33,823 nt of DNA from assembly GCA_947380435.1 (NCBI GenBank), contig CANCRC010000006.1:1-33823 (forward strand), in the 5' to 3' direction. The translations under genes and the position numbers were made by a program. The notes under the pieces were generated by a model. The model saw only the letters and a program-made list of their open reading frames with translations. It was not told the DNA's origin and made no database searches. Shown here one piece after another: positions 6,295-15,460 of this stretch. Source of the stretch: Chitinophagaceae bacterium. GTDB taxonomy: Bacteria; Bacteroidota; Bacteroidia; Chitinophagales; Chitinophagaceae. Numbering within the stretch: the stretch's first letter is position 1; each line of letters begins with the position of its first letter.

Positions 6295-8886
6295 ATGACA
6301 AGTCCTAATAATAATTATTCGCAACAGTTTAGAAGAAATGTATCTGATAAATATATTATCTATAATAGTTTGTTTGCAGCACTTCCTTATTCAGGGGTGG
6401 CGAATGTAGGTGCTTTATTACCCATCTTATTACAAACCTGTGAAGAAGGTTATGCGAAAGAAAAATCGCCTAATGAAATTATCGACTATTTTTTTACAAG
6501 ACATACACAAGTAGAAACAGAAACGGAAAAAATTGATCACTTATTTAAATATGTTCAATACATAGAAAGACAGGTGGTATTGTTTGATGCTATTGAAGAC
6601 GCAGCTTTTACTTCTGTAAATGATATGGAAGGGCCTGGTAGTTTAAAAACTTTAATTCGCGATGCCAATTTTACTGGTAAAAATGAAGCTTTAAAGAATA
6701 AATTGAAGGATTTTAAAGTGCGCATTGTTTTAACAGCCCACCCCACACAGTTTTATCCTGCTAATGTTTTAGGCATTATACATGATATGGGACTGGCCAT
6801 TGGGAAAAATGAATTTAATACCATTAATCAATATATTCAGCAATTAGGTTTAACTCCATTTTTTAATAAAAAGCAGCCTAGTCCTACCGACGAAGCATTG
6901 AACTTAATGTGGTATTTAGAAAATATCTTCTACTATGCAGTAGGTAATATTTATAATACCATTATGAATGAAGTCTTTGATAAAAACTACAACAACCAAA
7001 ACCCCTTTATTGAATTAGGTTTCTGGCCAGGCGGAGACAGAGATGGCAACCCCTTTGTGAATGCGGCTACTACTATCAAAGTGGCCAAGGCATTGAGATC
7101 TAGCATTATTGTATGTTATTATAGAGATATTAGAAAACTAAAACGCAAACTTACTTTTTCTGGTATTGATGTATTAATTAGTAAGCTGGAGGCTAGCTTA
7201 TATGAAAATGTATTTAGACCAGACGAGTCTAATCCCATTGTAAAGGAAGAAATTATTGAAAGCTTAGAACTTATTAGAAAAAAAATAATTGAAGAGGATC
7301 ATTCCCTTTATTTAAATAGTCTTGAAAGCTTACTACATAAAGTAGAATTATTTGGAACCCACTTCGCTTCCTTAGATATTAGACAAGATAGTAGAATACA
7401 CCATAAAGTTTTAATGGATATTCATGAAAACGAATTTCAAAAAAAGGGTGAAGGTTTACTACCTGCTAATTATGAGCAGTTAACTGCAGCAGAACAAATT
7501 TTGATATTAAGCAAGCTTGAAGGAAATATTCAAGCCAGCGATTTCAGTGAACCCATTACAAAAGATACCATTGAAAGTATTTACGCCATTAAAGAAGTAC
7601 AAAAACTAAATGGAGTAAAGGGTTGTCATAGATATGTGATTAGTAATTGTCAGTCTGAAGTGAATGTAATGGAACTTTATGCTTTATGTAGACTATGTGG
7701 ATGGGACAATACCCTTGCTACCCTTGATATTGTTCCTTTATTTGAAACCATTGACGACCTGAGCGCCTCTGAAAATATAATGCAGACATTATATACGGCA
7801 CCCATTTATGCAGCCCATCTAAAAGCAAGAAATGAGCAGCAACCTATTATGTTAGGTTTTAGTGATGGCACTAAGGATGGAGGCTACCTACAAGCCAACT
7901 GGAGTATTTATAAAGCAAAAGAAACTTTAACAGCAGTGTCAAGAAAAAATAATATTGTTATAAAGTTTTTTGATGGCAGAGGTGGCCCTCCTTCTAGAGG
8001 CGGTGGCAAAACCAATCAGTTTTATGCCTCCATGGGTAATCAAATTGAAAATGAAGAAATTCAATTGACTGTTCAAGGACAAACCATCACTTCTAATTTT
8101 GGTACCATACAATCTGCCCAATATAATTTAGAGCAATTATTAAGTGCTGGGGTAAGCAATGAACTTTTTGCAGATACCAAATTGCAAATTACAACAGAGG
8201 ACCGAACCTTATTAGAAGAGCTTGGCAATATTAGTTACCATGCCTATCAGCAACTAAAAGAAAATCCATTATTCTTACCTTATTTACAAAAGTTTAGTCC
8301 TTTAAACTATTATAGCAAAAGCAATATCGCTAGTCGTCCTGCTAAAAGAGGCAGTAGTAATAGTTTAAGCTTCACAGACCTTCGAGCCATTCCTTTTGTT
8401 GGGAGTTGGAGTCAATTAAAACAAAATGTGCCAGGCTTTTATGGTGTAGGAACCGCCTTGCAAGTATTAAAAGAAAAAGGCAAATGGGAAGAAGTACAAA
8501 CTTTATTTAATAATATAGCTTTTTTCAGAACACTGATAGACAACAGTATGATGAGTATGGTGAAGTCTAATTTCGCTATTACCAAATATGTAGTATCCGA
8601 TACTGAATTTAATAGCATTTGGCAAAATATAAAAGAAGAATTTAAACTCACCACTCAATTATATTTAGAATTAAGCCATGCAAAAAGTTTAATGGAAAAT
8701 GATGTGGTAAGTAAGCATTCTATTTTATTAAGAGATAGAATTGTATTACCCTTATTAACGATTCAACAATATGCACTCTGTAAAATACAAGAAGTAAAAG
8801 CCAATCCATCCGAATTAGCTTCTTATGAAAAATTATTAACTAGAACTATGTTTGGGGTAATTAATGCTGCGCGTAATTCAGCCTAA
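6295..8886 (+). CDS. ppc: Phosphoenolpyruvate carboxylase
   Basis: An 863-residue protein catalysing PEP + bicarbonate to oxaloacetate + phosphate, the anaplerotic feed of the TCA cycle. Visible motifs are VLTAHPT with the catalytic His149, GGDRDGNP at 246-253, SLDIRQDS, and the glycine-rich loop GRGGPPSRGGG at 561-571. The family motifs are recognisable but divergent. VLTAHPT is followed by Gln where Glu is usual, the loop differs from GRGGxxGRGGxP, the usual GYSDSxKDAG reads GFSDGTKDGG, and the C-terminus ends RNSA rather than the canonical xNTG. I take these as features of the Bacteroidota branch, from memory. The ATG at 6295 is preferred over a TTG at 6271 because the -7 box overlaps the longer form. 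Confidence 0.93.
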   Translation: MTSPNNNYSQQFRRNVSDKYIIYNSLFAALPYSGVANVGALLPILLQTCEEGYAKEKSPNEIIDYFFTRHTQVETETEKIDHLFKYVQYIERQVVLFDAIEDAAFTSVNDMEGPGSLKTLIRDANFTGKNEALKNKLKDFKVRIVLTAHPTQFYPANVLGIIHDMGLAIGKNEFNTINQYIQQLGLTPFFNKKQPSPTDEALNLMWYLENIFYYAVGNIYNTIMNEVFDKNYNNQNPFIELGFWPGGDRDGNPFVNAATTIKVAKALRSSIIVCYYRDIRKLKRKLTFSGIDVLISKLEASLYENVFRPDESNPIVKEEIIESLELIRKKIIEEDHSLYLNSLESLLHKVELFGTHFASLDIRQDSRIHHKVLMDIHENEFQKKGEGLLPANYEQLTAAEQILILSKLEGNIQASDFSEPITKDTIESIYAIKEVQKLNGVKGCHRYVISNCQSEVNVMELYALCRLCGWDNTLATLDIVPLFETIDDLSASENIMQTLYTAPIYAAHLKARNEQQPIMLGFSDGTKDGGYLQANWSIYKAKETLTAVSRKNNIVIKFFDGRGGPPSRGGGKTNQFYASMGNQIENEEIQLTVQGQTITSNFGTIQSAQYNLEQLLSAGVSNELFADTKLQITTEDRTLLEELGNISYHAYQQLKENPLFLPYLQKFSPLNYYSKSNIASRPAKRGSSNSLSFTDLRAIPFVGSWSQLKQNVPGFYGVGTALQVLKEKGKWEEVQTLFNNIAFFRTLIDNSMMSMVKSNFAITKYVVSDTEFNSIWQNIKEEFKLTTQLYLELSHAKSLMENDVVSKHSILLRDRIVLPLLTIQQYALCKIQEVKANPSELASYEKLLTRTMFGVINAARNSA

Positions 8887-8894
8887 ATAAATGT

Positions 8895-9497
8895 TTACAC
8901 TGCCCCAGTATCTTTCCAATTCCATAAATGCAAGCAGGCATAGGTTCTATAAGGAGCCCAACTAAGCGATCTTTTCAACATTTTCGTCTGCAATTCTTTT
9001 TTACTAGTATATTTTATTTTATACAAACGAATCATTGCCTGTTGAATACCTAAATCATCTACGGCAAAAACATCTTCGTGTCCAAGACTAAACATAAGCA
9101 GCATCTCCACTGTCCACCTGCCCACTCCCTTAATTTGAGTGAGCAGTTCAATGACTGCTTCAGGTTCCATCGTATATAATTGCTTATCTGTAATTTTTTG
9201 ACTTATAAAAAATTGAGCTACATTTTGAACATAGTTCACTTTTGAATTGCTTAAACCAATGCCACGGAGGGTATCAAAAGGAGTATCTATAACTGCCTGC
9301 ATACTAGGCTCTTTGCCTTTATAGATATCTAAAAACCTTTTAAAAATAATAGCGGCCACTTTCGTGCTTAACTGCTGAGAGACAATACTGGCCATTAAAC
9401 GAACCGCCGTATTCTTTCTTTTATGTAAAGTATATGCCTCCCCTTTTACAAGTGTAGCCAAGCCTTTATCTTTTTTCAAATGTCTTTGATAGCTCAT
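8895..9497 (-). CDS. AlkA-type DNA-3-methyladenine glycosylase (HhH-GPD)
   Basis: A 200-residue helix-hairpin-helix GPD-family base-excision glycosylase that removes alkylated bases from DNA. It shows the N-terminal helical segment with IVSQQLSTKVA (about 38-48), RGIGLSNSKVNY (78-89), and the HhH hairpin QIKGVGRWTVEM (about 121-132). These are followed by EDVFAVDD, with the expected catalytic Asp at 147 or 148. It is shorter than E. coli AlkA and lacks its N-terminal beta domain, like many single-domain members. The ATG at 9497 is chosen over a GTG six bases upstream. It converges on ppc, with only 8 bases between the stop codons. Confidence 0.9.
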   Translation of the reverse strand: MSYQRHLKKDKGLATLVKGEAYTLHKRKNTAVRLMASIVSQQLSTKVAAIIFKRFLDIYKGKEPSMQAVIDTPFDTLRGIGLSNSKVNYVQNVAQFFISQKITDKQLYTMEPEAVIELLTQIKGVGRWTVEMLLMFSLGHEDVFAVDDLGIQQAMIRLYKIKYTSKKELQTKMLKRSLSWAPYRTYACLHLWNWKDTGAV

Positions 9498-9559
9498 ACC
9501 CACAAATTAGGCAGATTTCAATAATTTTAATTAACTTTTCAATGAATAAATCATACACT

Positions 9560-9982
9560 ATGAAAAAATATTTCACCATTCTAGGACTTTTTATATGCCT
9601 TGGTAGTTTTGCGCAAAACAAGGACAAGCAAGCCATTCAGCAATTATTGGATAAACAAATTGCCGCCTGGAATACAGGCAATATAGACGCGTTTATGTTG
9701 GGCTATTGGGAAAACGATAGTCTTTTATTTATGGGTAAAAACGGGCCCACTTATGGCTATAATACTACATTAGTTAATTATAAAAAGAATTACCCCGACA
9801 CTGCACATATGGGTCAACTAGCATTTACTATTACCCGCATGCAAGCACTGAATACAGACCATTATTTTATTATTGGACAATTTCATTTAAAAAGAAGCAT
9901 TGGCGATGCACATGGCAACTTCACACTCTTATTTAGAAAAATTAAGGGGGTTTGGAAAATTATAGCCGATCATACAAGCTAA
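9560..9982 (+). CDS. Secreted NTF2-like (SnoaL/DUF4440-type) protein
   Basis: A 140-residue protein with a signal peptide, MKKYFTILGLFICLGSFAQ, cut after the Ala-Gln region. The mature part has the pattern of the SnoaL/DUF4440 fold: AIQQLLDKQIAAWNTGNIDAFM at the start, then YWENDSLLFMG, and HGNFTLLFRKIKGVWKIIADH at the end. Such proteins are cone-shaped NTF2-like folds with varied or unknown functions; no catalytic role can be assigned. An in-frame ATG at 9542 would add MNKSYT in front of the signal peptide. I chose 9560 because it gives a normal signal sequence. It converges on the small membrane protein at 9993-10226. Confidence 0.8.
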   Translation: MKKYFTILGLFICLGSFAQNKDKQAIQQLLDKQIAAWNTGNIDAFMLGYWENDSLLFMGKNGPTYGYNTTLVNYKKNYPDTAHMGQLAFTITRMQALNTDHYFIIGQFHLKRSIGDAHGNFTLLFRKIKGVWKIIADHTS

Positions 9983-9992
9983 ATAAATCGCA

Positions 9993-10226
9993 CTAGTCTA
10001 TTTTTATACCTATTGGATTTTTCCAAATTCTATACAGTGTGTAAGCAAAACCTATAAAGCTAATAAGTAAGTATAGGTAAAATAATACATTGCCTAGCTT
10101 CCACTCCGATTCAATAAATGCATAGCCCCACATAATACCAAAGGCTACATTAATTGACATATACACTACCACCAAGCCAATGGTGCGCATAATTCTATTC
10201 AAATATTGTAGTAATAATGGCTCCAT
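9993..10226 (-). CDS. Small two-helix membrane protein, unknown function
   Basis: A 77-residue hydrophobic protein with two predicted membrane helices (about 13-35 and 46-66) joined by a short loop with EWKLGN, and a positively charged tail (RIWKNPIGIKID). I do not recognise a named family. It starts four bases after the stop of the M23 peptidase gene on the same strand, so it is probably co-transcribed with it. The coding call rests on position, start codon and a regular membrane-protein pattern. Confidence 0.6.
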   Translation of the reverse strand: MEPLLLQYLNRIMRTIGLVVVYMSINVAFGIMWGYAFIESEWKLGNVLFYLYLLISFIGFAYTLYRIWKNPIGIKID

Positions 10227-10230
10227 ATAA

Positions 10231-11202
10231 TTAGTCTAAGCTTTGTTTATTATTGGCAGCTGCTTTTAATAAACGATCAAATTGCGCAGGTGTTAAATCA
10301 TTGTAAAAATAATATACAGGATCTACTTTTATATTTCTTTTAATCACTTCATAATGACAATGCGGGCCGGTACTCTTTCCTGTGTTTCCAATGTATCCAA
10401 TCACTTCCCCTCTTTTAACAGACTGTCCCACCTTGGCTTTGACACGCACCATATGTCCATACAAAGTTTGATAACCAAAGCCATGATTAATAACTACTTT
10501 ATTGCCATAGCCATCGGTATTAAATCCTGCTGCCTGCACTACACCATCTGCAGTAGCATAAATAGGTGTTCCAGAAGGTGCGGTAAAATCTAAACCCTGA
10601 TGAAAACGAATGTCTTTATAGAGCGGATCAATTCTATAGCCAAAGCTTCCTCCAATTCTATTTAAATTTTTATTACTTACAGGTTGAATAGAAGGAATAG
10701 CTTTTAATAATTTTTCTTTATTCTTCACCATGGTACCAATTTCTGTAAAAGAACTGGTTTGGTAAGCCATCCTTAAACTTAAATTATTCAACTGACTGAT
10801 CATGTTTGCTAATAATTCATTATTAGAAAAACTTTGTAATAAGCGTACTTCTTTTTTGGATTCCATTTCTTTTACTCTCGCACTATCCGGAATGGGACTA
10901 GATTCAAAAATAGATCGGTATACTTCATTGTCTCTACTTTCTAATTCTGACATCTGTAATTGTAATTGTTTAAGCTCGGCCGACAAAACACTGTAATTCT
11001 CTTTATACATTTCGTTTTGCTGACGTAACAACTTCTCTTTAGGAGAGTCAATATATTGGAACATTATAATGACAATAATAACACCTGTTACTATAGAGGC
11101 GGCCACAAAGCCAAATAGCTGTAGCAAGCGCACTCGAAGGGGCACTTCCACTTTTTCAAATCGAAGGGTATGGGTATTAAAGAAGTATTTTATTTTCTTC
11201 AT
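10231..11202 (-). CDS. Membrane-anchored M23 (LytM-type) peptidase
   Basis: A 323-residue protein with a cytoplasmic N-terminal stretch, a membrane helix (about 28-48), a coiled-coil region (about 56-95) and a C-terminal LytM domain. The zinc ligands are intact: H201-xxx-D205 (RFHQGLDF), with H250 in YGHM and H281-C-H283. M23 enzymes cut peptidoglycan cross-links; some membrane-bound ones instead activate other hydrolases. The start at 11202 (MKKIKYFF) is chosen because the longer frame, up to 11286, runs into the putative promoter at 11284-11291 and would add an atypical N-terminus. It is divergent from alaS, an arrangement I recall from other Bacteroidota. Confidence 0.92.
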   Translation of the reverse strand: MKKIKYFFNTHTLRFEKVEVPLRVRLLQLFGFVAASIVTGVIIVIIMFQYIDSPKEKLLRQQNEMYKENYSVLSAELKQLQLQMSELESRDNEVYRSIFESSPIPDSARVKEMESKKEVRLLQSFSNNELLANMISQLNNLSLRMAYQTSSFTEIGTMVKNKEKLLKAIPSIQPVSNKNLNRIGGSFGYRIDPLYKDIRFHQGLDFTAPSGTPIYATADGVVQAAGFNTDGYGNKVVINHGFGYQTLYGHMVRVKAKVGQSVKRGEVIGYIGNTGKSTGPHCHYEVIKRNIKVDPVYYFYNDLTPAQFDRLLKAAANNKQSLD

Positions 11203-11283
11203 TTGAAATAAGCCATTTTTTTGTCTAATAAGGCCATAAAAAAGCCCCAATTCCTTACCTTTGAGGACATTAAAAAAGCATAA

Positions 11284-11291
11284 CAAATATA
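11284..11291 (-). promoter_or_regulatory. -7 box (TATATTTG) for the M23 gene
   Basis: On the minus strand the sequence reads TATATTTG, a match to TAnnTTTG, about 81 bases upstream of the chosen M23 start. It lies in the divergent region shared with alaS. Confidence 0.4.
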
Positions 11292-11326
11292 GCTTTTAAG
11301 ACCAATACAGCCTAAAATTAAGCTAC

Positions 11327-14014
11327 ATGATGAAGAGCCCTGAAATAAGACAACAATTTTTAGATTTTTTTGCATCTAAAGGGCATGCCATTGTTCCTTC
11401 CGCACCTATTGTCGTTAAAAACGACCCTACCCTGCTTTTTACCAATGCCGGAATGAATCAGTTTAAGGACTTTTTTTTAGGCAACCAAGAACCTAGCCAT
11501 AAACGAATTGCCGATACACAGAAATGTTTACGCGTAAGTGGTAAACACAATGACTTAGAAGAAGTAGGTGTTGACACTTACCATCATACCATGTTTGAGA
11601 TGTTGGGCAACTGGAGCTTTGGAGATTATTTTAAAGGAGAAGCTATTGAATGGAGTTGGGAATTATTAACAAAAGTATACGGGATTGATCCTGCAAGATT
11701 ATATGTAACTGTTTTTGAAGGAGACGCATCAGAAAACTTACCCTCTTCCAGCGTAGCATTAATGCATTGGAAAAAATGGGTGGCTGAGGATAAAATAATT
11801 TACGGCAATAAAAAAGATAATTTTTGGGAGATGGGCGATACTGGACCATGTGGACCATGTAGTGAAATACATGTAGACATGCGATCAGATGAAGAGATTG
11901 CTAAAATACCAGGCCGTGATTTAGTGAACAAAGACCATCCTCAAGTTATTGAAATTTGGAACAATGTATTTATTCAATACAATAGAAAAAAAGACGGTAG
12001 TCTTGAACCACTTCCTAATAAACACGTTGACACGGGTATGGGCTTTGAAAGACTAGTGCGTGTGATTCAAAATAAAAAAAGTAATTACGATACCGATGTA
12101 TTCACAGGCACTATTGAAGTGGTTGAAAAAATCACCAATAAAAAATACGATTACAGCGATACCAAAGAAGCTGTTGCCTTTAGAGTTATTGCCGATCATA
12201 TTCGTGCCATTGCCTTCACTATTGCCGATGGTCAATTACCTGCTAATACAGGCGCTGGCTATGTAATACGTCGTATTTTAAGAAGAGCAGTAAGATATTA
12301 TTATTCTTATTTGGATTATAAACATCCCTTGCTTCATCAGTTAATTCCTCAGTTGGCAAAGCAATTTGAAAATGTATTTCCTGAATTAACAGGTCAGTTA
12401 GATTTTGTAACCAAAGTAGTGAAAGAAGAAGAAGAAGGTTTTTTACGCACTTTAGAAAAAGGCTTAAAACGCATGGATGATATTATTAGCACACATCCAA
12501 AAAATGCTACTATCGAAGGAAAATTAGTTTTTGAATTATTTGATACTTTCGGTTTCCCAGTAGATTTAACGAGGTTAATTGCAAGTGAAAATGAATTGCA
12601 AGTGGATGAACCCGGCTTTGAAAAAGAAATGCAGCAACAAAAAAACAGAAGCCGTGCCGCCACTGCCATTGATACAGGGGATTGGATACAAGTGAACCCT
12701 GATAAAGAAACAAACTTTCTAGGGTACACGGAAATGGAAGCCAACGCTACTATTATTAAATATAGAAATGTAAAAGCCAAGGGCAAAGAAGCTTACCAAT
12801 GGGTATTGTCTGCAACTCCTTTTTATGCAGAAAGCGGTGGTCAAGTAGGTGATATAGGTAGCTTTCAATTTGAAGATGGCACAAGTATTGCAGTAACGGA
12901 TACTAAAAAAGAAAATAATTTATTTATTCATTTTACGGAAAGCTTACCTCCAGTAATTTCTAATACAGTTAAAGCCACTGTAAATGCCCATGCTAGAAAA
13001 GCAACTACCTTGCACCATTCTGCTACTCACTTATTACATGCTGCTTTAAGAAATGTTTTAGGGAAGCATGTGGCACAGAAAGGAAGTTTAGTAAACACTG
13101 AACAATTAAGGTTTGACTTTTCTCATTTCGCCAAAATGACTGCAGAAGAAATTAGTCAAGTAGAAACAATGGTGAACGCTAAAATAAAAGAAAATATTCC
13201 TGTAGTGATTAAGGAAATGAATAAAGAGGAAGCCATTGGTTTAGGTGCAATGGCTTTATTTGGAGAAAAGTATGGAGATAAAGTGCGTGTGGTAGTGATG
13301 GACCCTACTTATTCTATTGAATTATGTGGCGGTACCCATGTGGGCCATACCGGAGAAATTGGCGCCTTTATTTTAAAAGCAGAAGCCTCTGTAGCTGCTG
13401 GTGTTAGAAGAATTGAGGCCGTGGTTGGTGAAGCCGCTGCAAAACATATAACAGAAGTAAATGAAAAATTACATAAACAAATTATTCAACTAACTGAAGC
13501 ATGCGCAGCGCTTGCTATTAAAACCAATGCTGGCTTTAAAGCACCTGAGTGGAATGAAAATTCTTCTGTATCTGTTTTAAATGATACCATTGCTTCTTTG
13601 CAGTCAAGTCAAAAAGAACTTTCTAAAAAATTAGAAAGTAAAGAGGCTTTGTTAGTGAATGAGTTAACTAATGAATATGCTAGCCAATTTGAAATTATTA
13701 ATGGAATTGCATTTTTAGGAAAAGAAATACAATTATCAAGTGCCGATAATTTAAAAAAATTAGCAGTAGCCTTGGGGCTGACTCAAAATAATCATTGCAT
13801 TATTTTAGTAGCTACTATTGAAGGGAAAGCTTCTGTAGCACTTTCAATGAGTGAATCACTTAGTGTTACTATGCCAGCTACTCAAATAATTAAAGAAAAA
13901 ATTGCCCCTCTTATTAAAGGTGGTGGCGGTGGACAAAAAACTTTGGCTACTGCAGGTGGTCAAGATGCTAGCCAACTTAATAAAGTAATTGAGGTGGTTA
14001 AACAAAGCTTGTAG
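11327..14014 (+). CDS. alaS: Alanyl-tRNA synthetase
   Basis: An 895-residue class II synthetase that charges tRNA-Ala. It begins with the aminoacylation domain (FLDFFASKGHAIVPSAP, then LLFTNAGMNQFKDFFLG), followed by the tRNA-binding helical region. The editing domain has the zinc ligands H564-SAT-H568 and C667-GGT-H671. The C-terminal DHHA1 region ends with the glycine-rich GGGGGQKTLATAGGQD. All catalytic parts are present, and the length is normal. Start codons at 11327 and 11330 are both possible (MM). It lies divergent from the M23 peptidase gene. No riboswitch or T-box is visible in the short upstream region. Confidence 0.98.
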   Translation: MMKSPEIRQQFLDFFASKGHAIVPSAPIVVKNDPTLLFTNAGMNQFKDFFLGNQEPSHKRIADTQKCLRVSGKHNDLEEVGVDTYHHTMFEMLGNWSFGDYFKGEAIEWSWELLTKVYGIDPARLYVTVFEGDASENLPSSSVALMHWKKWVAEDKIIYGNKKDNFWEMGDTGPCGPCSEIHVDMRSDEEIAKIPGRDLVNKDHPQVIEIWNNVFIQYNRKKDGSLEPLPNKHVDTGMGFERLVRVIQNKKSNYDTDVFTGTIEVVEKITNKKYDYSDTKEAVAFRVIADHIRAIAFTIADGQLPANTGAGYVIRRILRRAVRYYYSYLDYKHPLLHQLIPQLAKQFENVFPELTGQLDFVTKVVKEEEEGFLRTLEKGLKRMDDIISTHPKNATIEGKLVFELFDTFGFPVDLTRLIASENELQVDEPGFEKEMQQQKNRSRAATAIDTGDWIQVNPDKETNFLGYTEMEANATIIKYRNVKAKGKEAYQWVLSATPFYAESGGQVGDIGSFQFEDGTSIAVTDTKKENNLFIHFTESLPPVISNTVKATVNAHARKATTLHHSATHLLHAALRNVLGKHVAQKGSLVNTEQLRFDFSHFAKMTAEEISQVETMVNAKIKENIPVVIKEMNKEEAIGLGAMALFGEKYGDKVRVVVMDPTYSIELCGGTHVGHTGEIGAFILKAEASVAAGVRRIEAVVGEAAAKHITEVNEKLHKQIIQLTEACAALAIKTNAGFKAPEWNENSSVSVLNDTIASLQSSQKELSKKLESKEALLVNELTNEYASQFEIINGIAFLGKEIQLSSADNLKKLAVALGLTQNNHCIILVATIEGKASVALSMSESLSVTMPATQIIKEKIAPLIKGGGGGQKTLATAGGQDASQLNKVIEVVKQSL

Positions 14015-14046
14015 TTTTCATTAAAGAATTAAATCAATCAACAACC

Positions 14047-15435
14047 ATGAAAAAAATACTAGTCTCTTTATTATTGGTAAGTTTTACATTTCATTATGTT
14101 ATTGCGCAAACTGGAGAAGTAAGCATAAGTAAGAAAAAAGTAAAAGATACAACAGAAGTAATTATAACAAAAGATGGTAAGACCCCCCTTTATATACTAG
14201 ATGGCAAACCAGTTGAAAGTATCAATACAATTGCACCCAATGATATAGAATCTGTGAATGTAATTAAAGGGGCCATGGCTACAGAAAAATATGGAGAGAA
14301 AGGGGCTAATGGCGTAGTTGAAATTATTAGTAAAAAGAATGCAAAAAAAGATTCTACCAAACTAACCGTAACCATTGACAGAGATAAGAATACAAAAGTA
14401 AAAACAGATGTAGATGTAAATATGACAGTAGTAGTGGATGGCAATAAAGTAACTATTAATGGAAAAGAAGTAGATGAAAATGATCCACGCTTAAGCATAG
14501 AAGGAAAAGGCAATAAACGAGTTATTTTAAAAAAATTAGATAAAAACTTAAACGGCCTTGGAAATACAGAAACTAAAAGACCAAGAATAATAGTTGATGG
14601 GAAACCCCTTAATAATGAAGACTTACATAAGGGTCTTGAATTAAGCGATGATATAATTATAAATGATGATGGGGATGATAATTTTGATATGGTAATACCT
14701 AATCAAGCAAAAACCAATGAAGCTTTTTTAGGTGTAGTTACCGAAGCGACTGAGCAAGGCGCTAAGATTAATCAAGTGAGTGATGAAAGCCCTGCAGCTA
14801 AGGCAGGACTGAAAGAAGGAGATATTATCACTAAAGTAAATGATATAAAAATTGATGGCCCTGCTGCTTTATACGAAGCCGTTGGAAAATCAAAGCCTGA
14901 GGATAAAGTAACTATTAGTTATATTAGAGCTGGAAAAACCAATACCCTGGTTGCAAGTTTAGCAAAGAATAAAAATACCATGCAGTATTATAATTTCAGC
15001 AGCCCAGAGAGACCAGGTGCTCCTAGTTTTGATATGTCACCCAGACAATATTTTGATCCTAATACTAGAAAATTACAACCAAGTCCAAGAGGATTTAGTT
15101 TTGCTATTCCTAATTTTCCAGGTATGGAAGACATGCGTATTGCAGGCGTAGAGAATAAACCAAAATTGGGGATTAGTATTGAAGATCTAGAAACTGGAGA
15201 GGGTGTTAATATTACGAATGTTAGCGAAAATTCTCCTGCTGCTAAAAGTGGTTTAAAAGAAAACGATATCATTGTTCAAGTAAATGACCAGAAAATAAAA
15301 GATGTTGATGCTTTAAAGCCAATCATCAAAGAAGCGAAAGAAGGAAGCAGTTTCACCTTTCAAGTAAAAAGAAATAAGGAACTTAAAACCATCGTAGTAA
15401 AGCTTCCTAAAAAATTAAAAACAGCCGATTTATAG
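14047..15435 (+). CDS. Secreted protein with a TonB-plug-like module and two PDZ domains
   Basis: A 462-residue protein with a signal peptide (1-21, ending VIAQ). Residues about 46-98 (YILDGKPVESINTIAPNDIE, then YGEKGANGVVEIISKKN) match the plug motif of SusC/TonB-dependent receptors, in particular the copies seen outside receptors in Bacteroidota M56/BlaR-type proteins. Two degenerate DGK segments follow (VVVDGNKV near 128 and IIVDGKPL near 181). Then come PDZ1 (about 227-308, SPAAKAGLKEGDIITKVND) and PDZ2 (about 372-458, SPAAKSGLKENDIIVQVND). There is no protease or barrel domain. It is probably periplasmic and binds peptides or partner proteins. Function is unknown. It lies between alaS and gatB on the same strand. 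Confidence 0.88.
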   Translation: MKKILVSLLLVSFTFHYVIAQTGEVSISKKKVKDTTEVIITKDGKTPLYILDGKPVESINTIAPNDIESVNVIKGAMATEKYGEKGANGVVEIISKKNAKKDSTKLTVTIDRDKNTKVKTDVDVNMTVVVDGNKVTINGKEVDENDPRLSIEGKGNKRVILKKLDKNLNGLGNTETKRPRIIVDGKPLNNEDLHKGLELSDDIIINDDGDDNFDMVIPNQAKTNEAFLGVVTEATEQGAKINQVSDESPAAKAGLKEGDIITKVNDIKIDGPAALYEAVGKSKPEDKVTISYIRAGKTNTLVASLAKNKNTMQYYNFSSPERPGAPSFDMSPRQYFDPNTRKLQPSPRGFSFAIPNFPGMEDMRIAGVENKPKLGISIEDLETGEGVNITNVSENSPAAKSGLKENDIIVQVNDQKIKDVDALKPIIKEAKEGSSFTFQVKRNKELKTIVVKLPKKLKTADL

Positions 15436-15448
15436 GCGTTTTAATTAG

Positions 15449-15456
15449 TACTTTTG
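15449..15456 (+). promoter_or_regulatory. -7 box (TACTTTTG) of gatB, near-leaderless
   Basis: TACTTTTG matches TAnnTTTG and ends four bases before the gatB ATG at 15461, the same spacing as at 5444-5451. The transcript should therefore start at or next to the start codon. Confidence 0.5.
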
Positions 15457-15460
15457 CCTT

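Noticed and set aside
11203-11286. Extended N-terminus of the M23 peptidase
   Set aside because: The extension reaches into a likely -7 box and adds an atypical stretch before the normal MKKIKYFF start.
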